A DNA stretch of 64,000 bases from Sycobia sp. Sy_11 (lineage: Eukaryota > Arthropoda > Insecta > Hymenoptera > Epichrysomallidae), in the NCBI GenBank assembly GCA_018907035.1, contig JACCIC010000124.1, positions 1,220,501 through 1,284,500 on the forward strand, given 5' to 3'. This document shows, piece after piece, positions 46,739-57,687 of the stretch. A program made the position numbers and the translations under genes. Positions within the stretch are counted from its first letter, which is position 1. The number at the start of each line of letters is the position of its first letter. The notes under the pieces are model-generated. The model did no database searches, had not been told where the DNA came from, and was given only the letters and a program-made list of their open reading frames with translations.

Positions 46739-47738
46739 GGTACTGGATTCGGTATATATGGACCTGAACGCAGTTTAAATTTAGCCTTTAGACTGAATAA
46801 ATATAACACATTGTTTCAGGCAGAAATAGCTGCCATTGAAACCTGTGCAAACGGCTTAATGCAAAGGGGAATTCAGGGCAGATGCATAAATATATGCACA
46901 AACAGTATAGCAACGCTGAAGGCCCTCGATCAACCCTGCACTACGTTATTACTCGTCAAAGAAGCTAAAATTGCTCTAGACAATTTGACCAGGGCAAATA
47001 AGGTCTGTGTTACATAGATACCGAGAAAATCGGCCCGTAAGGGAAACATGAAAGCAGACATTATGACAAAACAAGGATGCTCATCGGAGTGCCATCGGGT
47101 AAGGGATACCGCTGTACCTTACCAAGAGAGATGCAATGTGATAGAGAGAAGCCTTGAGAAAGTAAAATTAACAACGTGGGAAAACTCACGTAGATACAAA
47201 TGGTCCAAAGACCTTCTTGGCAGTAAGATCTGCTGATGGGCTCAAAGGATCATTAAACTAAATAAACGTGAAGCAAAGCTAATCCTGGAACTTACAACAG
47301 GACAAAGCAACCTATGGTGTTATACACACAAGATCAGAGGACACAGTAACCTCTGCAGATGGTGTGGGAAAGAGGACGAAACTCGGAGATATTTCTTCTG
47401 CACGTGCCCTAACTTAACGAAATATCGCGTCAAGTGGCTAGGAGAAGATAACCTCGACCACGAGAGTTTTTCCAAGGTAGATGTACTCAGTCTTCTGGCA
47501 TACTGCAGAGAACTGAATGTGACGGAAACAGTGGAAGATTAATCAGGGGGAAAGGAATACAATGTCGATAGCTAAGTGTTCCTGAGCATATATTTGCACC
47601 TTGATAGGGTTAGTGGGTTTAGTAGGTTAGAATCCTGCATACCCTGGAACCGGCTCCAGCGGTAGTCTAAGTTGGCGAGAGCCACTAGCCGTCAAACAAT
47701 GGCGGATGAACTTCCCACTATCCAACGAGAAAAAAAAA
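46739..47738 (+). mobile_element. Non-LTR retrotransposon 3' end with RNase H
   Basis: The frame reads GFGIYGPERSLNLAFRL, then FQAEIAAIETCANGLMQRGI (the RNase H Glu), ICTNSIATLKAL (in the DS box the Asp is Asn), stops near 47015 and 47234, and a C-terminal zinc-knuckle segment CRWCGKEDETRRYFFCTCP. It ends TAA 47540-47542, followed by untranslated sequence and an A run at 47730-47738. This arrangement fits the I/LOA-type non-LTR clades. It is 5'-truncated and inactive. Confidence 0.75.
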
Positions 47739-47878
47739 TACATGGTTGTTTCAAAAATTGAATATATTTCTTTGATTTATATATAAACATTTTGCAGATT
47801 TTACTATTAATTTACTTTAATTGAATTAGATTTAAAATAGAAAAAATATATATTAATATATATATAAATATATTTATT

Positions 47879-47915
<37 letters not shown>
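47739..47915. repeat. AT-rich spacer with (TA)n tract
   Basis: (TA)n at 47882-47912 immediately precedes the mariner copy 2 terminus. Confidence 0.85.
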
Positions 47916-47917
<2 letters not shown>

Positions 47918-49161
47918 AGGAGTGTGAATAAGTCTTTCCCATTTTTTGTAAGAGATGGCGCCACCAATACTGTGCGAGTATTCAATGGTTACATATGTCA
48001 TAATCAAAGCTTATTCATATGTTAGCGATTCCATACTAACACATTAGTTAAAATTTTTTCGCATCATAAATTTTTGATATCGTGAAAATGTCGAAATTTG
48101 AGCCGAGTCGACGTCATTTGCGGGAAGTTTCACTTTATTGGTTCAATTTGAAGAAATCTGCTGCCGAGACGCATCGATTGCTTCAGGAGGCTTATGGAGA
48201 AAGTTGTGTCGATGATTCAAGTGTTCGCGGATGGTTTCGACGCTTCAAAAGCGGTGATTTCGACGTGGAAGACAAGGAGCGTTCCGGGCGGCCGCAAATC
48301 TTTGAAGATCGAGAATTGGCGACTTTGCTTGATGAAGATTCTTGTCAAACGCAAGAAGAACTTGCTGAAGCATTGGGAGTTGACCGAACAACCATTTCCA
48401 AGCGTTTGAAAGCCATAGGAATGATCCAAAAGCAAGGAAATTGGGTGCCGTACGAACTGAAGCTGAGAGACGTCGAACGGCGTTTTTTCACTTGCGAACA
48501 GCTGCTTCAGCGACATAAAAGAAAGGGTTTTCTGCATCGTATCATGACTGGCGATGAAAAGTGGATACGTTACGATAATCCGAAGCGAAGAAAATCATGG
48601 GGACTACCCGGCCATGCATCATCATCGACGGCCAAGCCAAATATTCATGGCGCCAAGCTCATGCTCTGTATATGGTGGGACCAGCTAGGTGTGGTTTACT
48701 ATGAGCTTCTGAAACCGAATGAAAGGCTCACAGGCGAGGTCTATCGACGACAATTGATGCGTTTGAGCCGCGCACTGCGAGAAAAACGGCCACAATACTC
48801 CGACAGGCACGACAAAGTTATTTTGCAACATGACAATGCTCGCCCACATGTTGCACCGCCGGTGAAAACATACTTAGAAACGCTCAAATGGGAATTCCTT
48901 CCCCACCCGCCGTATAGTCCAGACGTTGCTCCGTCTGATTACCATCTCTTCAGATCGATGACGCATGGCCTGGCTGACCAGCACTTCCATTCCTACGAGG
49001 AAGCCAAAAAATGGGTGGATGACTGGATAGAGGCCAAACCGGTCGAATTTTTTCGCAACGGGATTCGTATGTTGCCAGAAAGATGGGAAAAAGTTGTAGC
49101 TAGCGGTGGCCAATACTTTCAATAATGCATAAAAACGGGAAAGACTTATTCACATACCTGA
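47916..49161 (+). mobile_element. Full-length mariner, mauritiana/Mos1-like, copy 2
   Basis: Termini TTAGGAGTGTGAATAAGTC and the inverse of TCAGGTATGTGAATAAGTC are flanked by TA. Length is 1246 bp, shorter than copy 1 because the 3' untranslated part is reduced and lacks the A run. Confidence 0.95.
48088..49125 (+). CDS. Mariner transposase, 345 aa, apparently intact
   Basis: Same family and length as 13435-14472. The start at ATG 48088 (MSKFEPSRRH) is preferred over the in-frame ATG two codons upstream. Catalytic D156 (TGDEKW), D249 (HDN) and D284 (APSDYH) are all present with Mos1 spacing, the WVPYEL linker is kept, and W159 is retained. No stop or frameshift exists. It differs from copy 1 at about ten residues, including I110/M110, L214/I214, F270/V270 and G341/D341. 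Of the mariner copies in the window this is the best candidate for an active source, if transcribed. Activity is inference. Confidence 0.93.
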   Translation: MSKFEPSRRHLREVSLYWFNLKKSAAETHRLLQEAYGESCVDDSSVRGWFRRFKSGDFDVEDKERSGRPQIFEDRELATLLDEDSCQTQEELAEALGVDRTTISKRLKAIGMIQKQGNWVPYELKLRDVERRFFTCEQLLQRHKRKGFLHRIMTGDEKWIRYDNPKRRKSWGLPGHASSSTAKPNIHGAKLMLCIWWDQLGVVYYELLKPNERLTGEVYRRQLMRLSRALREKRPQYSDRHDKVILQHDNARPHVAPPVKTYLETLKWEFLPHPPYSPDVAPSDYHLFRSMTHGLADQHFHSYEEAKKWVDDWIEAKPVEFFRNGIRMLPERWEKVVASGGQYFQ

Positions 49162-49189
49162 TAATAAAATACTTGTATATAATATACTT

Positions 49190-49935
49190 TGTAACGGGGT
49201 ACTTATTGAATAACTACCCGGTAAAAGCAACCGTTAACAGAAAAAGCGTGTAAAAAGCCCCAAACGGTTTAAATTGTTTTAAAAACAATTTCCGTGGACC
49301 GTAGGTTCTTTACTATTATTTTTCCTCGGACTTACCTTTTATTCTGGAATTTATTTATTTTTAATTTATATCAATAATAAATTATATGAATAGATTATTG
49401 ATAATCCAGGAAAGGACGGAACAATTATCAGGTACAGGGGGATATTATGAAATTTTCTATTACAAACAAAAAGAAAGAGAAAGATTTATTTATTTGAATA
49501 GATGAAAATCTTAAGATTTATTAAGTTTTATAAAATTATAATAAATAATACCCTACTCCCATCTAATATGCACTCGTGCTATGTTAACGCACGTTTCCAT
49601 TCACACAGGGTGTGAGAGAAAAACTTTACAAGTCTATGAGAGAGATCAAACAACAGGAGCGCCTCCTTGCGGAGAACAAGAATAACTATTATCGAAAGAT
49701 GCGTGCGCGCTTGCTGTTCTTATAACTACTACTCTATGTTAATATTTCTCTATCTCTTTCACACTTTGATTTGATAAACTAAATATGTATAATATTTAAA
49801 TTACTATGCCAATCGCTCTATATTGAATAAAATGAATAAAAATTATTATTCAACGAATTCCAAATAAATATAAGTATTAAGATTCACCAACCTTAGAAAG
49901 CAACGCCGAAAATTTACTACTCAACGTTGAAAAAT
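49190..49935 (-). repeat. Family A LTR, truncated, inverted
   Basis: Starting TGTAACGGGGTACTTATTG it is nearly identical to 60862-61695 and is the inverse of the 3' portion of 901-2008. It breaks off near 49935. Identity with the 60862 copy also extends about 28 bases to the left of the LTR edge. Confidence 0.75.
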
Positions 49936-50280
49936 TTTTTTTTTGGTACCTGCGAATGTTGGACGAGTATAATTTTGGAAGTTTGGAAGAATATTGGAGG
50001 TGAAGACCGACAACTGAGCGCCGAGGGAGATATTCCAGGAAGTTATTTACTTATTTATTTTTATAATATATAAAACATATAAATCCATACATGCTATCCC
50101 ATGACTTGTTTAGATATCATATGTCTTTATAAAATCTAATTATCTATGTATGAAAGTCGTATTGATAATATTTATCCACGATATTCGGGGTTCGGAATAT
50201 TCAGTAATTGTTACGGAGAATATATATATCGATAATGGTTAACTAGGTAGCCTATGCGTGATTCGTCGTTAATTAGGTAG
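49936..50280. other. Unassigned segment left of Gypsy element
   Basis: It could be leader or 5' LTR remnant of the following element, but it shows no match to the 3' LTR at 57688-59588. No gene was recognised. Confidence 0.3.
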
Positions 50281-50510
50281 GCACTTGTATTGTGAGCTGC
50301 AGACACGGGTGGTATGTTCGATGGGAAGACAGAGTCGCGAAGAAAAAGGGAAGTAGCTTAGCAGACAGAGGGAAGTGCTGGGTAGGACCAGTAGATCACG
50401 TGATCTTCGACGTGGGGTTTGTCGTAGAGGTGGCCAGCCGCGGGGTAAAGCTACGCGAGTCGTCCGCTAGCCGGTCCAATGAACTGTGAGAAAACACTCC
50501 AGAACTGGCG

Positions 50511-50640
50511 GTTGCGGTTCTCTGGATCAGAAAAGGATAACCCCGCGGGCTTCCTGGCAAAGCTGAAGGACTGCAGTTGCTGTTCTCTGGATCAGAAAAG
50601 GATAACCCCGCGGGCTTCCTGGCAAAGCTGAAGGACTGCA
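50511..50640 (+). repeat. 65-bp tandem duplication in gag start
   Basis: Two nearly identical 65-bp units (50511-50575 and 50576-50640, sharing TTCTCTGGATCAGAAAAGGA and so on) lie in the N-terminal gag coding area. Because 65 is not a multiple of three, the duplication breaks the frame. Confidence 0.9.
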
Positions 50641-50653
50641 ACACAACACTCGC

Positions 50654-51766
50654 ATGACGGACAAACAAAATTTTGCGAGCTCTGCCAAGTATACTGGAGG
50701 ATCCGGCGGACAGTGGTTCAGAGAAGCAAAGCCAGGAATCACCACATGGAAGGAATTTGCAGCGGCCTTCCGTCACCAGTACTTAGGCGAGTGGACGCCG
50801 CCAGACCTGGAAGATGAGCTGAAGCGGCGCACCCAGGCAAAAGGGGAAAAATTCGTCCACTACTTGGCAGCTCTCCGCTACATAGTGGGCAGATTCCGAA
50901 ACCCCCATTCCGCGAAAAGCCTACTCATAACCGCTTATCGGAATCTAATCCCGGAATACAGGCACTTCATCGCCCACAAACGAATCCGCAGCATGGAGGA
51001 GTTGGAGAAATGGTGTAGAGTGTGGGAGAGGATGAAGGAACTGGATAGTAGATATACGCCCCCACCTCCAAAGGATAAGATGCGGCTGCCGCTAGCCGCT
51101 GCGAGGAGTCAGACGGTCAAGAAGGTAGCAGCTGTAGAAGAGACGGACTCCAGCGGAAGTGAGCGGCGGTCAGAAGAAGGGAAGAAGAAGAAAGGAAGAG
51201 AAAGGATTAGCCCAGAACGGAGAGGGAAGCATCGAGAGGGGAGCTCACGACCCCGAGGGGAGCATGGATTAGTGGCGGGAGTAGACGCGCCGCCACCCAA
51301 ACCACGGCCGATGCCAAGTCCCCGACCACACGTGCCCGACGGACCCCGTCCAGCCCCTCGACAGGCTGCACCACGCACGTCACCGGAGGACTACCGAGAT
51401 AGGGCCCAGGCTGCGAGGTCGAACTGGCCCCACCGAGGCCTCGGACCACAGGAAGTACTACCACTGAGGGGCGCGGGTGTTCTCCGAGCGAACGATTACC
51501 CGGGGGAGGGGGTACCACCGAGGGAGGATGGTGCCTTTTGGGGCACGTGCTACAACTGTAACGTGGTGGGCCATCGCGCCTACGAATGCCCCCATGTGGA
51601 GTGCTACGCATGTAGACGCAGAGGACACCGGTCCAGGGAGTGCCCTGAACGCCAGACGCCTCCTGTCCGAAACCCACCTTATCCGACAAGGGGGCCGCCC
51701 AGTCCACCTGCCCCTAGCCCCCCACCCAGAGGAGGAAGCTGGGGAAATAGATTGGCGGGGAAGTAA
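50654..51766 (+). pseudogene. Gypsy gag, N-terminus disrupted
   Basis: Gag packages the retroelement RNA. From 50654 there is an open frame of 370 codons, but gag-like coding also exists upstream in other frames (FSGSEKDNPAGFLAKLKD at 50583), so the true start is lost through the 65-bp duplication and small frameshifts near 50660-50710. Recognisable parts: GQWFREAKPGITTWKEF and LDELKRRTQAKGE-like capsid text (50710-50900), a basic Pro-rich linker, and two CCHC zinc knuckles, CYNCNVVGHRAYEC and CYACRRRGHRSREC (about 51550-51650). It ends TAA, and pol follows in the -1 frame. Confidence 0.85.
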
Positions 51767-51816
51767 GTAGGGCCTATGCTTCCCGGCCCACAGCGACAGG
51801 GGCCCGAGAGACGACT

Positions 51817-54800
51817 TTGAGGAGGCGGAATTTAGAAGAGGAGCGGGACCAATTAGCAGAGGCGAAGCGGGAGATAACCGAGGAGAGCGTGCAGATTTCA
51901 GAAAAGTGGGAGAGGTTAAGACGAGAGCGGACCACCATAGAAGAAGAGAAGAAAAGGCTGAAAGAAGAAGAACTGAGGTTGAAAGAAGATCAAAAAGGGC
52001 TGACGGAACAAGCCTATCGGGTACGCCTGCGTAAATCCATTACCTGGGCGGGACCGAGCGAAGCGTCGGAAAACCGAAATCCCGAAGAAAAGAATAGAAG
52101 AGTCGACGAGGAAAAAGGAGAGAAGTATTGGGGAGACAACGAAGAGAAAGAAGAAAAGGCTAGAAGAGGTAATGAAAGAAGAGAAGAGAAGAGCAGAAGG
52201 AATAATGGAAGGGTAGAAGAGATTAGGAGAAGAAGCAACGAACAGACCGAAGAGGAGGGTAGAGTGAGAGAAGAAGGGAGTGAAGAGAAAATTAGACGAG
52301 GCAGCGAGAAACGGGAAAAGAAGGTTGGAGGAGATTCGGTAGAGGAGATCAGCCTGAGAAGCGCGGGTGCAGGATCTGAACTGGACCTCCCCGCAATCAC
52401 CACCCCGCTACGTGCGGAGGTAGAGGAGTGGCCGTGGTGGGGGGCCCGAAAACCAGCTGCCCACCCGGACGAGAAAGCCGCACCCGACAAGACGGAGAGG
52501 CGGAACGCGAAAACAAGGCCCGGCATAAAGAACGAAATAGCGGGAACGTCGGTGAAGAACCGGTACTATCTGCGGGTAGAATTAGCCGGTAAAAGCTACC
52601 TAGCATTATTTGATCCGGGAGCGTCGATTTCGTTGGCCGGACCTCGGGTGGCCGAAGCATTCCGAGATCGGCTGGCACCCGCCCATCTGCACATAAAAAC
52701 CGTTACCGGGGGAATTACCCAAATATTGGGGATCCTTACCGTAACGATGGAAGTGGGACGACGGTTGGGAGAAGTGGACTTGCGAGTAATGGAAGTTCTG
52801 GATCACGACTTGATCCTAGGAAAGGACTTTTGCCAGTCATTCGAAATCGAAGTGAAATTCGGACATGGACAGTGGAGAACGCCGGACATCCCATGGAGAG
52901 AATTCGTCGGGGGTAACAACGAAAACGAAGGAGTGCTATATGCGGAATGTGTGGGCATCTCGGAGTTGACCGCCGAACAAAGGGGAGAAGTAGAACGCTT
53001 GGTAGAAGCCATCGTGCCGCCACCCTCGGAAAACCCGGGGGTAACCCACTTGACCGAACACCATATAGACGTACAAGGAGCGGCACCGATTAAGCACCGA
53101 TTGAGGCCTATGTCTCCCAAAATGGCGGAAGTATCTGTAGGGGAAATCAGGAAGATGTTGGAGTCAGGAGTAATAGACCGTTCTGGAAGCGAGTGGAGTA
53201 GTGCGCCTGTGATCGTGAAGAAGGCGAACGGGTCGTATCGATTCTGCATCGACTACCGAGATCTGAACGCAGTGACCCGGAAGGACGCGTACCCGCTACC
53301 GCGCATGGACTCCATCTTCGATAAGCTGCGAAAGGCCCGATACCTCTCGAAGATTGACTTAAAAAGCGCCTATTTCCAGGTACCCATGGCGGAGAGGAGC
53401 AAACAGTATACGGCCTTCGTGGTCCCGGGATCGGGCCTATATCAGTTCACCCGAATGCCTTTCGGATTAACCAACGCCCCAATGACGTTCCAGCGTTTGG
53501 TCGACCGTCTGTTCGGTCCAGAGTTCGAACCGCGAGTGTTCGCATACCTGGACGACATTATCGTTGTGACGGAAGAATATGACGAACACCTGAAATGGTT
53601 GGAAGCGGTGTTGCGGAGATTGTTGGCAGCGGGGCTGACCATCAACCGGGAGAAATGCGAATTCTGCTGCGCGCAGGTGGCGTACTTGGGATTCCTTCTG
53701 GACAAGGAGGGGCTACGGCCCGATCCAGAGAAAGTCGCCCCGGTGGTAAAATTTCCGGTTCTCCGGAACCTGAAGCAGTTACGTTCGTTCCTGGGGATGG
53801 TAGCTTGGTACTCGAGGTTTATACCCAACGAGTCGGAGATCAAGGTGCCACTCGCCCGCCTACTCAGTAAGAAGCACGCATGGAAGTGGGGGGAAGAACA
53901 ACAAGGGGCCTTTGAGAAGTTAAAGGAAGCACTGTCAGAAGCGCTTGTTCTGGCACGCCCCGATTTCACCAAACCGTTCACCGTACAGACGGACGCTAGC
54001 GATTACGCTATCGGAGCGGTCCTGATACAGGAGTTGGAAGACGGGGAACACCCCATTGTCTACATAAGTAGGGTGTTACGGGACGCCGAAAAGAACTATA
54101 CGGTCTCCGAAAAAGAAGGACTAGCCCTGATATGGGCAATAAAGAAACTGCGACCTTACCTCGAGGGCTACCACTTTAAGGCGATCACCGATCATAGTGC
54201 CCTGAAGTGGATGAAGAAGTCGAAAGAACTGACCGGACGACACGCTAGGTGGGCCCTAGAATTACAAGAATGGAATTCGATTTGGAGTACCGGAAGGGGG
54301 CGCTGAATTACGTACCCGACGCATTATCGAGGGGAATAGAAGAGGAGGAGGAAGTGGCGGGATTCGTGGGAGTGGAAGACGAGTGGTACCTAAGGATGAT
54401 CCAAAAAGTAGAGGAGCTTCCGAAGAAATACAAGGATTGGTGTGTAGTGGACGGGATGCTATACCGCCGAGGGGGAGAGACAATTATGGCACCGTTCACG
54501 GAAGGGAGTAGTAACTGGAAGTTAGTGATCCCCTTCGAACAGCGACGGAGGGTGCTCCATGACGCACACGATGACGTATCCGCCGGACATTTAGGCATAG
54601 AAAAAACATACGCGCGCATAGTCCTGGATTACTACTGGAAGGGCATCTGGGCGGACGTAAGTGAATACGTGCGGCGTTGCCCAGAGTGACAGAAATATAA
54701 GGTTTCGCAACAGGGCCCACAAGGGCTGATGGGAGATCGAATCGTAGAAGAGCCTTGGTGTGTAGTAGCGGCAGACTTCATGGAATTTCCGTCTAGCAAA

Positions 54801-55643
54801 ACCCAGAATAAATACCTCCTAGTCCTGCAAGACGTCTTTACACGCTGGATTGAAGTCAAGCCTATGAGGACGGCCGATGGGAAGGGAGTAGTGAAAGCCT
54901 TGGAAGAGTTAGTTATTTTTCGGTGGGGAACGCCGGAGTACCTAGTCACCGACAACGGAAAAGAATTCGATAATAAATACCTTAAAAGGGCGATGGAGGA
55001 ATACGGGATAAGGCATGTGACCACACCGCCATATCACCCGCAGGCCAACCCTGTCGAGAGGGTCAACAGGACGCTGAAGACGATGATCTCGACCTTTGTC
55101 AGAGAAGATCATCGGGGATGGGACCAACACTTACACGAATTCAGGAACGCGATTAATACGGCCTGTCAGTCTAGCCTGAAAACGTCACCGGCATTCCTAA
55201 ACTTCGGACGGAATCCCAACCCAGTGCACAGCCTCCGAAGGGAAGTAGAAGGAAGAATAGAGGTGGTGAGAATGAAACCAGAAGAATGGAAGGATAAAAT
55301 GAAGAGACTAGGGGCCATGCGGGACCTCCTACGCCGATACTTAGACCAAGCCCGGGAGAAGCAACGGAAGTTCTACGACAAAGGCAGACGGGAAGTGCGG
55401 TTTCAGGTAGGAGACCTGGTGTGGAGAAGAACTCGCGTACTGTCAAGCGCGATTAATCGTTTCAATGCGAAACTGGCGCCCAAATATGAAGGCCCTTATA
55501 AGATCCTAAACGCCCTCTCCCCAACGGTTTACGTACTCGAAGGCGTCGCGAAGGCCCACATATCCGAGCTCAAGCGATACCTACCACCCCGGGGTACCCA
55601 GGGAAATAACCAGGCAGGGCCCATTACCACTGGGGGAAACTAA
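51817..55643 (+). pseudogene. Gypsy pol: protease, RT, RNase H, integrase
   Basis: Main frame 51817-54306: a charged Glu/Arg/Lys coiled-coil segment (about residues 1-190), a protease with FDPGASISL (D266), an RT with RFCIDYRDLN and AYLDDIIVV (D579/D580), and an RNase H with QTDASDYAIG (D726). The protease motif is DPG rather than DTG or DSG. A frameshift near 54270 moves coding to 54249-54689 (KGALNYVPDALSR; the HHCC zinc finger starts with His in VSAGHLGIEK). A TGA at 54687-54689 falls at the last zinc-finger Cys position. Integrase continues at 54729-55643 with AADFMEF, VTDNGKEFDN, NPVERVNRTLK (D,D,E triad) and a GPY/F module KYEGPYKIL. Two breaks mean no complete polyprotein can be made. 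Confidence 0.9.
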
Positions 55644-55644
55644 T

Positions 55645-55664
55645 CTATATGTTAATTGTTTCAG
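55645..55664 (+). promoter_or_regulatory. Putative 3' splice site for third ORF
   Basis: CTATATGTTAATTGTTTCAG lies just after the pol stop codon: a branch-like TTAAT and a T-rich stretch ending CAG. The frame open from 55666 runs into the third ORF, which suggests a spliced subgenomic RNA as used for env in errantiviruses. Inference from sequence only. Confidence 0.45.
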
Positions 55665-55665
55665 A

Positions 55666-57297
55666 GACGGAAGCAGCGACGGAAGAAGCAGTGAAGGAAG
55701 AAAAGAAACGGGAGTAGCGACGGAAGAGATAGGTGGAAAATTAGGTGTAATAGTGACGGAAGCAAGAAGTATGGAGAACAAGGAAGGGGAAGCAACGCGT
55801 AAGTTAAGCGTGAGCAGCGAAAGTAGCGGGGAGTATTACACCCCACAGGGGAGGGAACCGGAGGAAACTATGATCCCAAAACAATAACCTCACGGGTTGG
55901 GTGGTCGGAACTGGGCCGACATCCCAGTCGACGAGGAGGAGGAGGAGGAAACTTGGGGTGGGCAAGCCTCGGGAATGAACGCGCAGGGACCCACAGAAGA
56001 AGAGGTCGGAGGAGAGGACGAGAGACAAAAGAAAGGAGGCACCCCGAAGGAGGGAGAGGAGGCCACTCCCAAGGGAACAGAGGCTACGGGAGAGAGAGGG
56101 AGTAAGGGGGCCATCCCGAAGAAGAGGGAGCGCTCCCCGGCAAACCGCCGGAGGGAAGTAGGTCGGGTGCCGCCGCTGCGGCACGAGCCTGAGAAGGCAC
56201 CAGCAGCGGACGATGGACAGCGCCCCCCCCCCACCGTAGGACCAATACACCTAGGCCTCCTACTCCCTCCGCCAACACCCAGGGGCCCACAGGAGTGGGA
56301 CGAGGAGGTGGTCGGACGACCAGGTCCACCGGGATTCGCCGCCGAAGAGCGCAGAGCAGAGGAGTTAGAACGCCGTGAAGCTCGCCGGCCCAGGCGATAC
56401 AACCCCCGCCGGCAATTCGGACGGGAGGACTTTGAGTCGATCCTTTTCCAACGGGAGGAAGGGGCCGGCGCAGTGATCCAGGCCGCAGCGGGGGTTCTCG
56501 GCCAGGAAAGGCCGCTACCGCCAACCCGGCCCGATACCACCCCTAGGCAGTCGTCGAGGGAGATTCCCACCCATACAGAAGGGAGGGGGGGCCAACAACA
56601 ACAGGCCCCCGCGACCGAAGTCCCTAAACGCGACCGGCGAGGCGAAGAGGGAGAGGAGCGTAGCTGGGTCCACCGAAAGAGCGGGGCCCGCATACCTCTC
56701 CGGAAATTGGTAATCCGAAGGGGCGTTATGTTCGGAGGCCTGGCTACAATCCCCTTCGACCCGGCGGTGGACCCGGAGCTCGGGCAATGCTTCAATTGCC
56801 GGAGACCGGGCCATCGCCGCCCCCACTGCCCTGAACCGGTGCGGCATCGCGTCTGCCACAACTGTGGTCGACGCGGGGTGGACCTGGAGGACTGCCCACG
56901 CTGCGAGAGGGCATACCGGCCACAAGGCCCGAACCCGAAGCCGCAATCGCCAGCGCCGACAGTCCTAATAGGGCCCCCGGAAGAGTTGTGGCCGAACCCG
57001 TCGCCGAGCCCCACGCCGAGCCCATCCCCATCAGCCAGGCTGGCCCGATGGAGGCAAGAGGCTCCGCCCGACGACCTCCCGACGAGACCAAGAAGAGCAG
57101 CCGAAGATCCAACCAACACCACGGATAGAAGAGCACCACCCCGAAGGCTGTCCACGGAGCAGATCGAGGATCGGCAGAGACGTACCCTCGAACTGCTCTG
57201 TGAGACTCAGGGCCTGCCAGAAGGATTACGGCAGAGAATATTACGACAAGCCTTCGGAGAGGAGGAAGAATGGCCTGAAGAAAGGAACAGCGGTTAG
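55666..57297 (+). CDS. Third ORF at env position, zinc-knuckle protein, one internal stop
   Basis: A single frame runs from the acceptor to TAG 57295-57297, 544 codons, interrupted once by TAA at 55885-55887 (after 73 codons). The downstream open part (about 465 codons from 55888) has no good ATG at its start. Composition: Ser/Glu-rich, then acidic (DEEEEEETWG), Pro/Arg-rich, an RKLVIRRGVMFGG-type segment, one CCHC knuckle CFNCRRPGHRRPHC (about 56788-56830), a second Cys array CHNCGRRGVDLEDC with Val where His is expected, another Pro/Ser tract, and a Gln/Arg helix at the end. I see no signal peptide or transmembrane segment, so it does not look like an envelope. It may be a duplicated gag-like nucleic-acid-binding protein. 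Function unknown. Confidence 0.7.
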
Positions 57298-57687
57298 GGG
57301 GAAGAGGGGAGTTGATGGAAATAGAAAGGAGGAGGTGACGGAAGTAGAAAGGAGGATGTGACGGAAATAGAAAGGAGGAGGTGACGGAAGTGAAAGAAGT
57401 AGGTTACGGAAGGTAGTAGGAGTAGGTAGTGGCAGGAGGGAAGGGCGGAGAGATAGGAGAAGCCAGGGGGGAAATAGGAAATGGAGGGGGGGGGAAATTA
57501 GCGGGATACGGACAGTCGGGGAAATAAGAGGGGGGAGACCTAGGGCAAAACCAGGTAAAGGACGATTCGCGGAGAAAAAGGGGGGGAAGCGAGAGGTAAC
57601 AGCGAGCGAAACAAGCGAAAACTGTAACGCGTAGTCAATGTAAACACGGTCCACTCACCGAGTGTTCCGGTTTAGGAGGGGGGAGTT
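57298..57687 (+). other. Purine-rich repeats and polypurine tract
   Basis: 57300-57480 repeats GGAAATAGAAAGGAGGAGGT and GACGGAAGTAGAAAGGAGGA-type units, giving imperfect short tandem repeats of ~24 bases. The stretch ends AGGAGGGGGGAGTT directly before the LTR, a polypurine tract. Confidence 0.6.

Noticed and set aside
55171..56250. Minus-strand Leu/Pro/Ser-rich frames that could look like membrane proteins
   Set aside because: Antisense of integrase and third-ORF coding; hydrophobicity is a strand artefact.
55890..57155. 421-codon minus-strand frame
   Set aside because: It is the antisense shadow of the GC-rich third ORF; Ser/Arg/Gly composition reflects the opposite strand, with no motif.
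55897..57297. Envelope glycoprotein at the Gypsy env position
   Set aside because: No signal peptide, cleavage site or membrane anchor was seen; zinc knuckles and Pro/Arg-rich text point to a nucleic-acid-binding protein.
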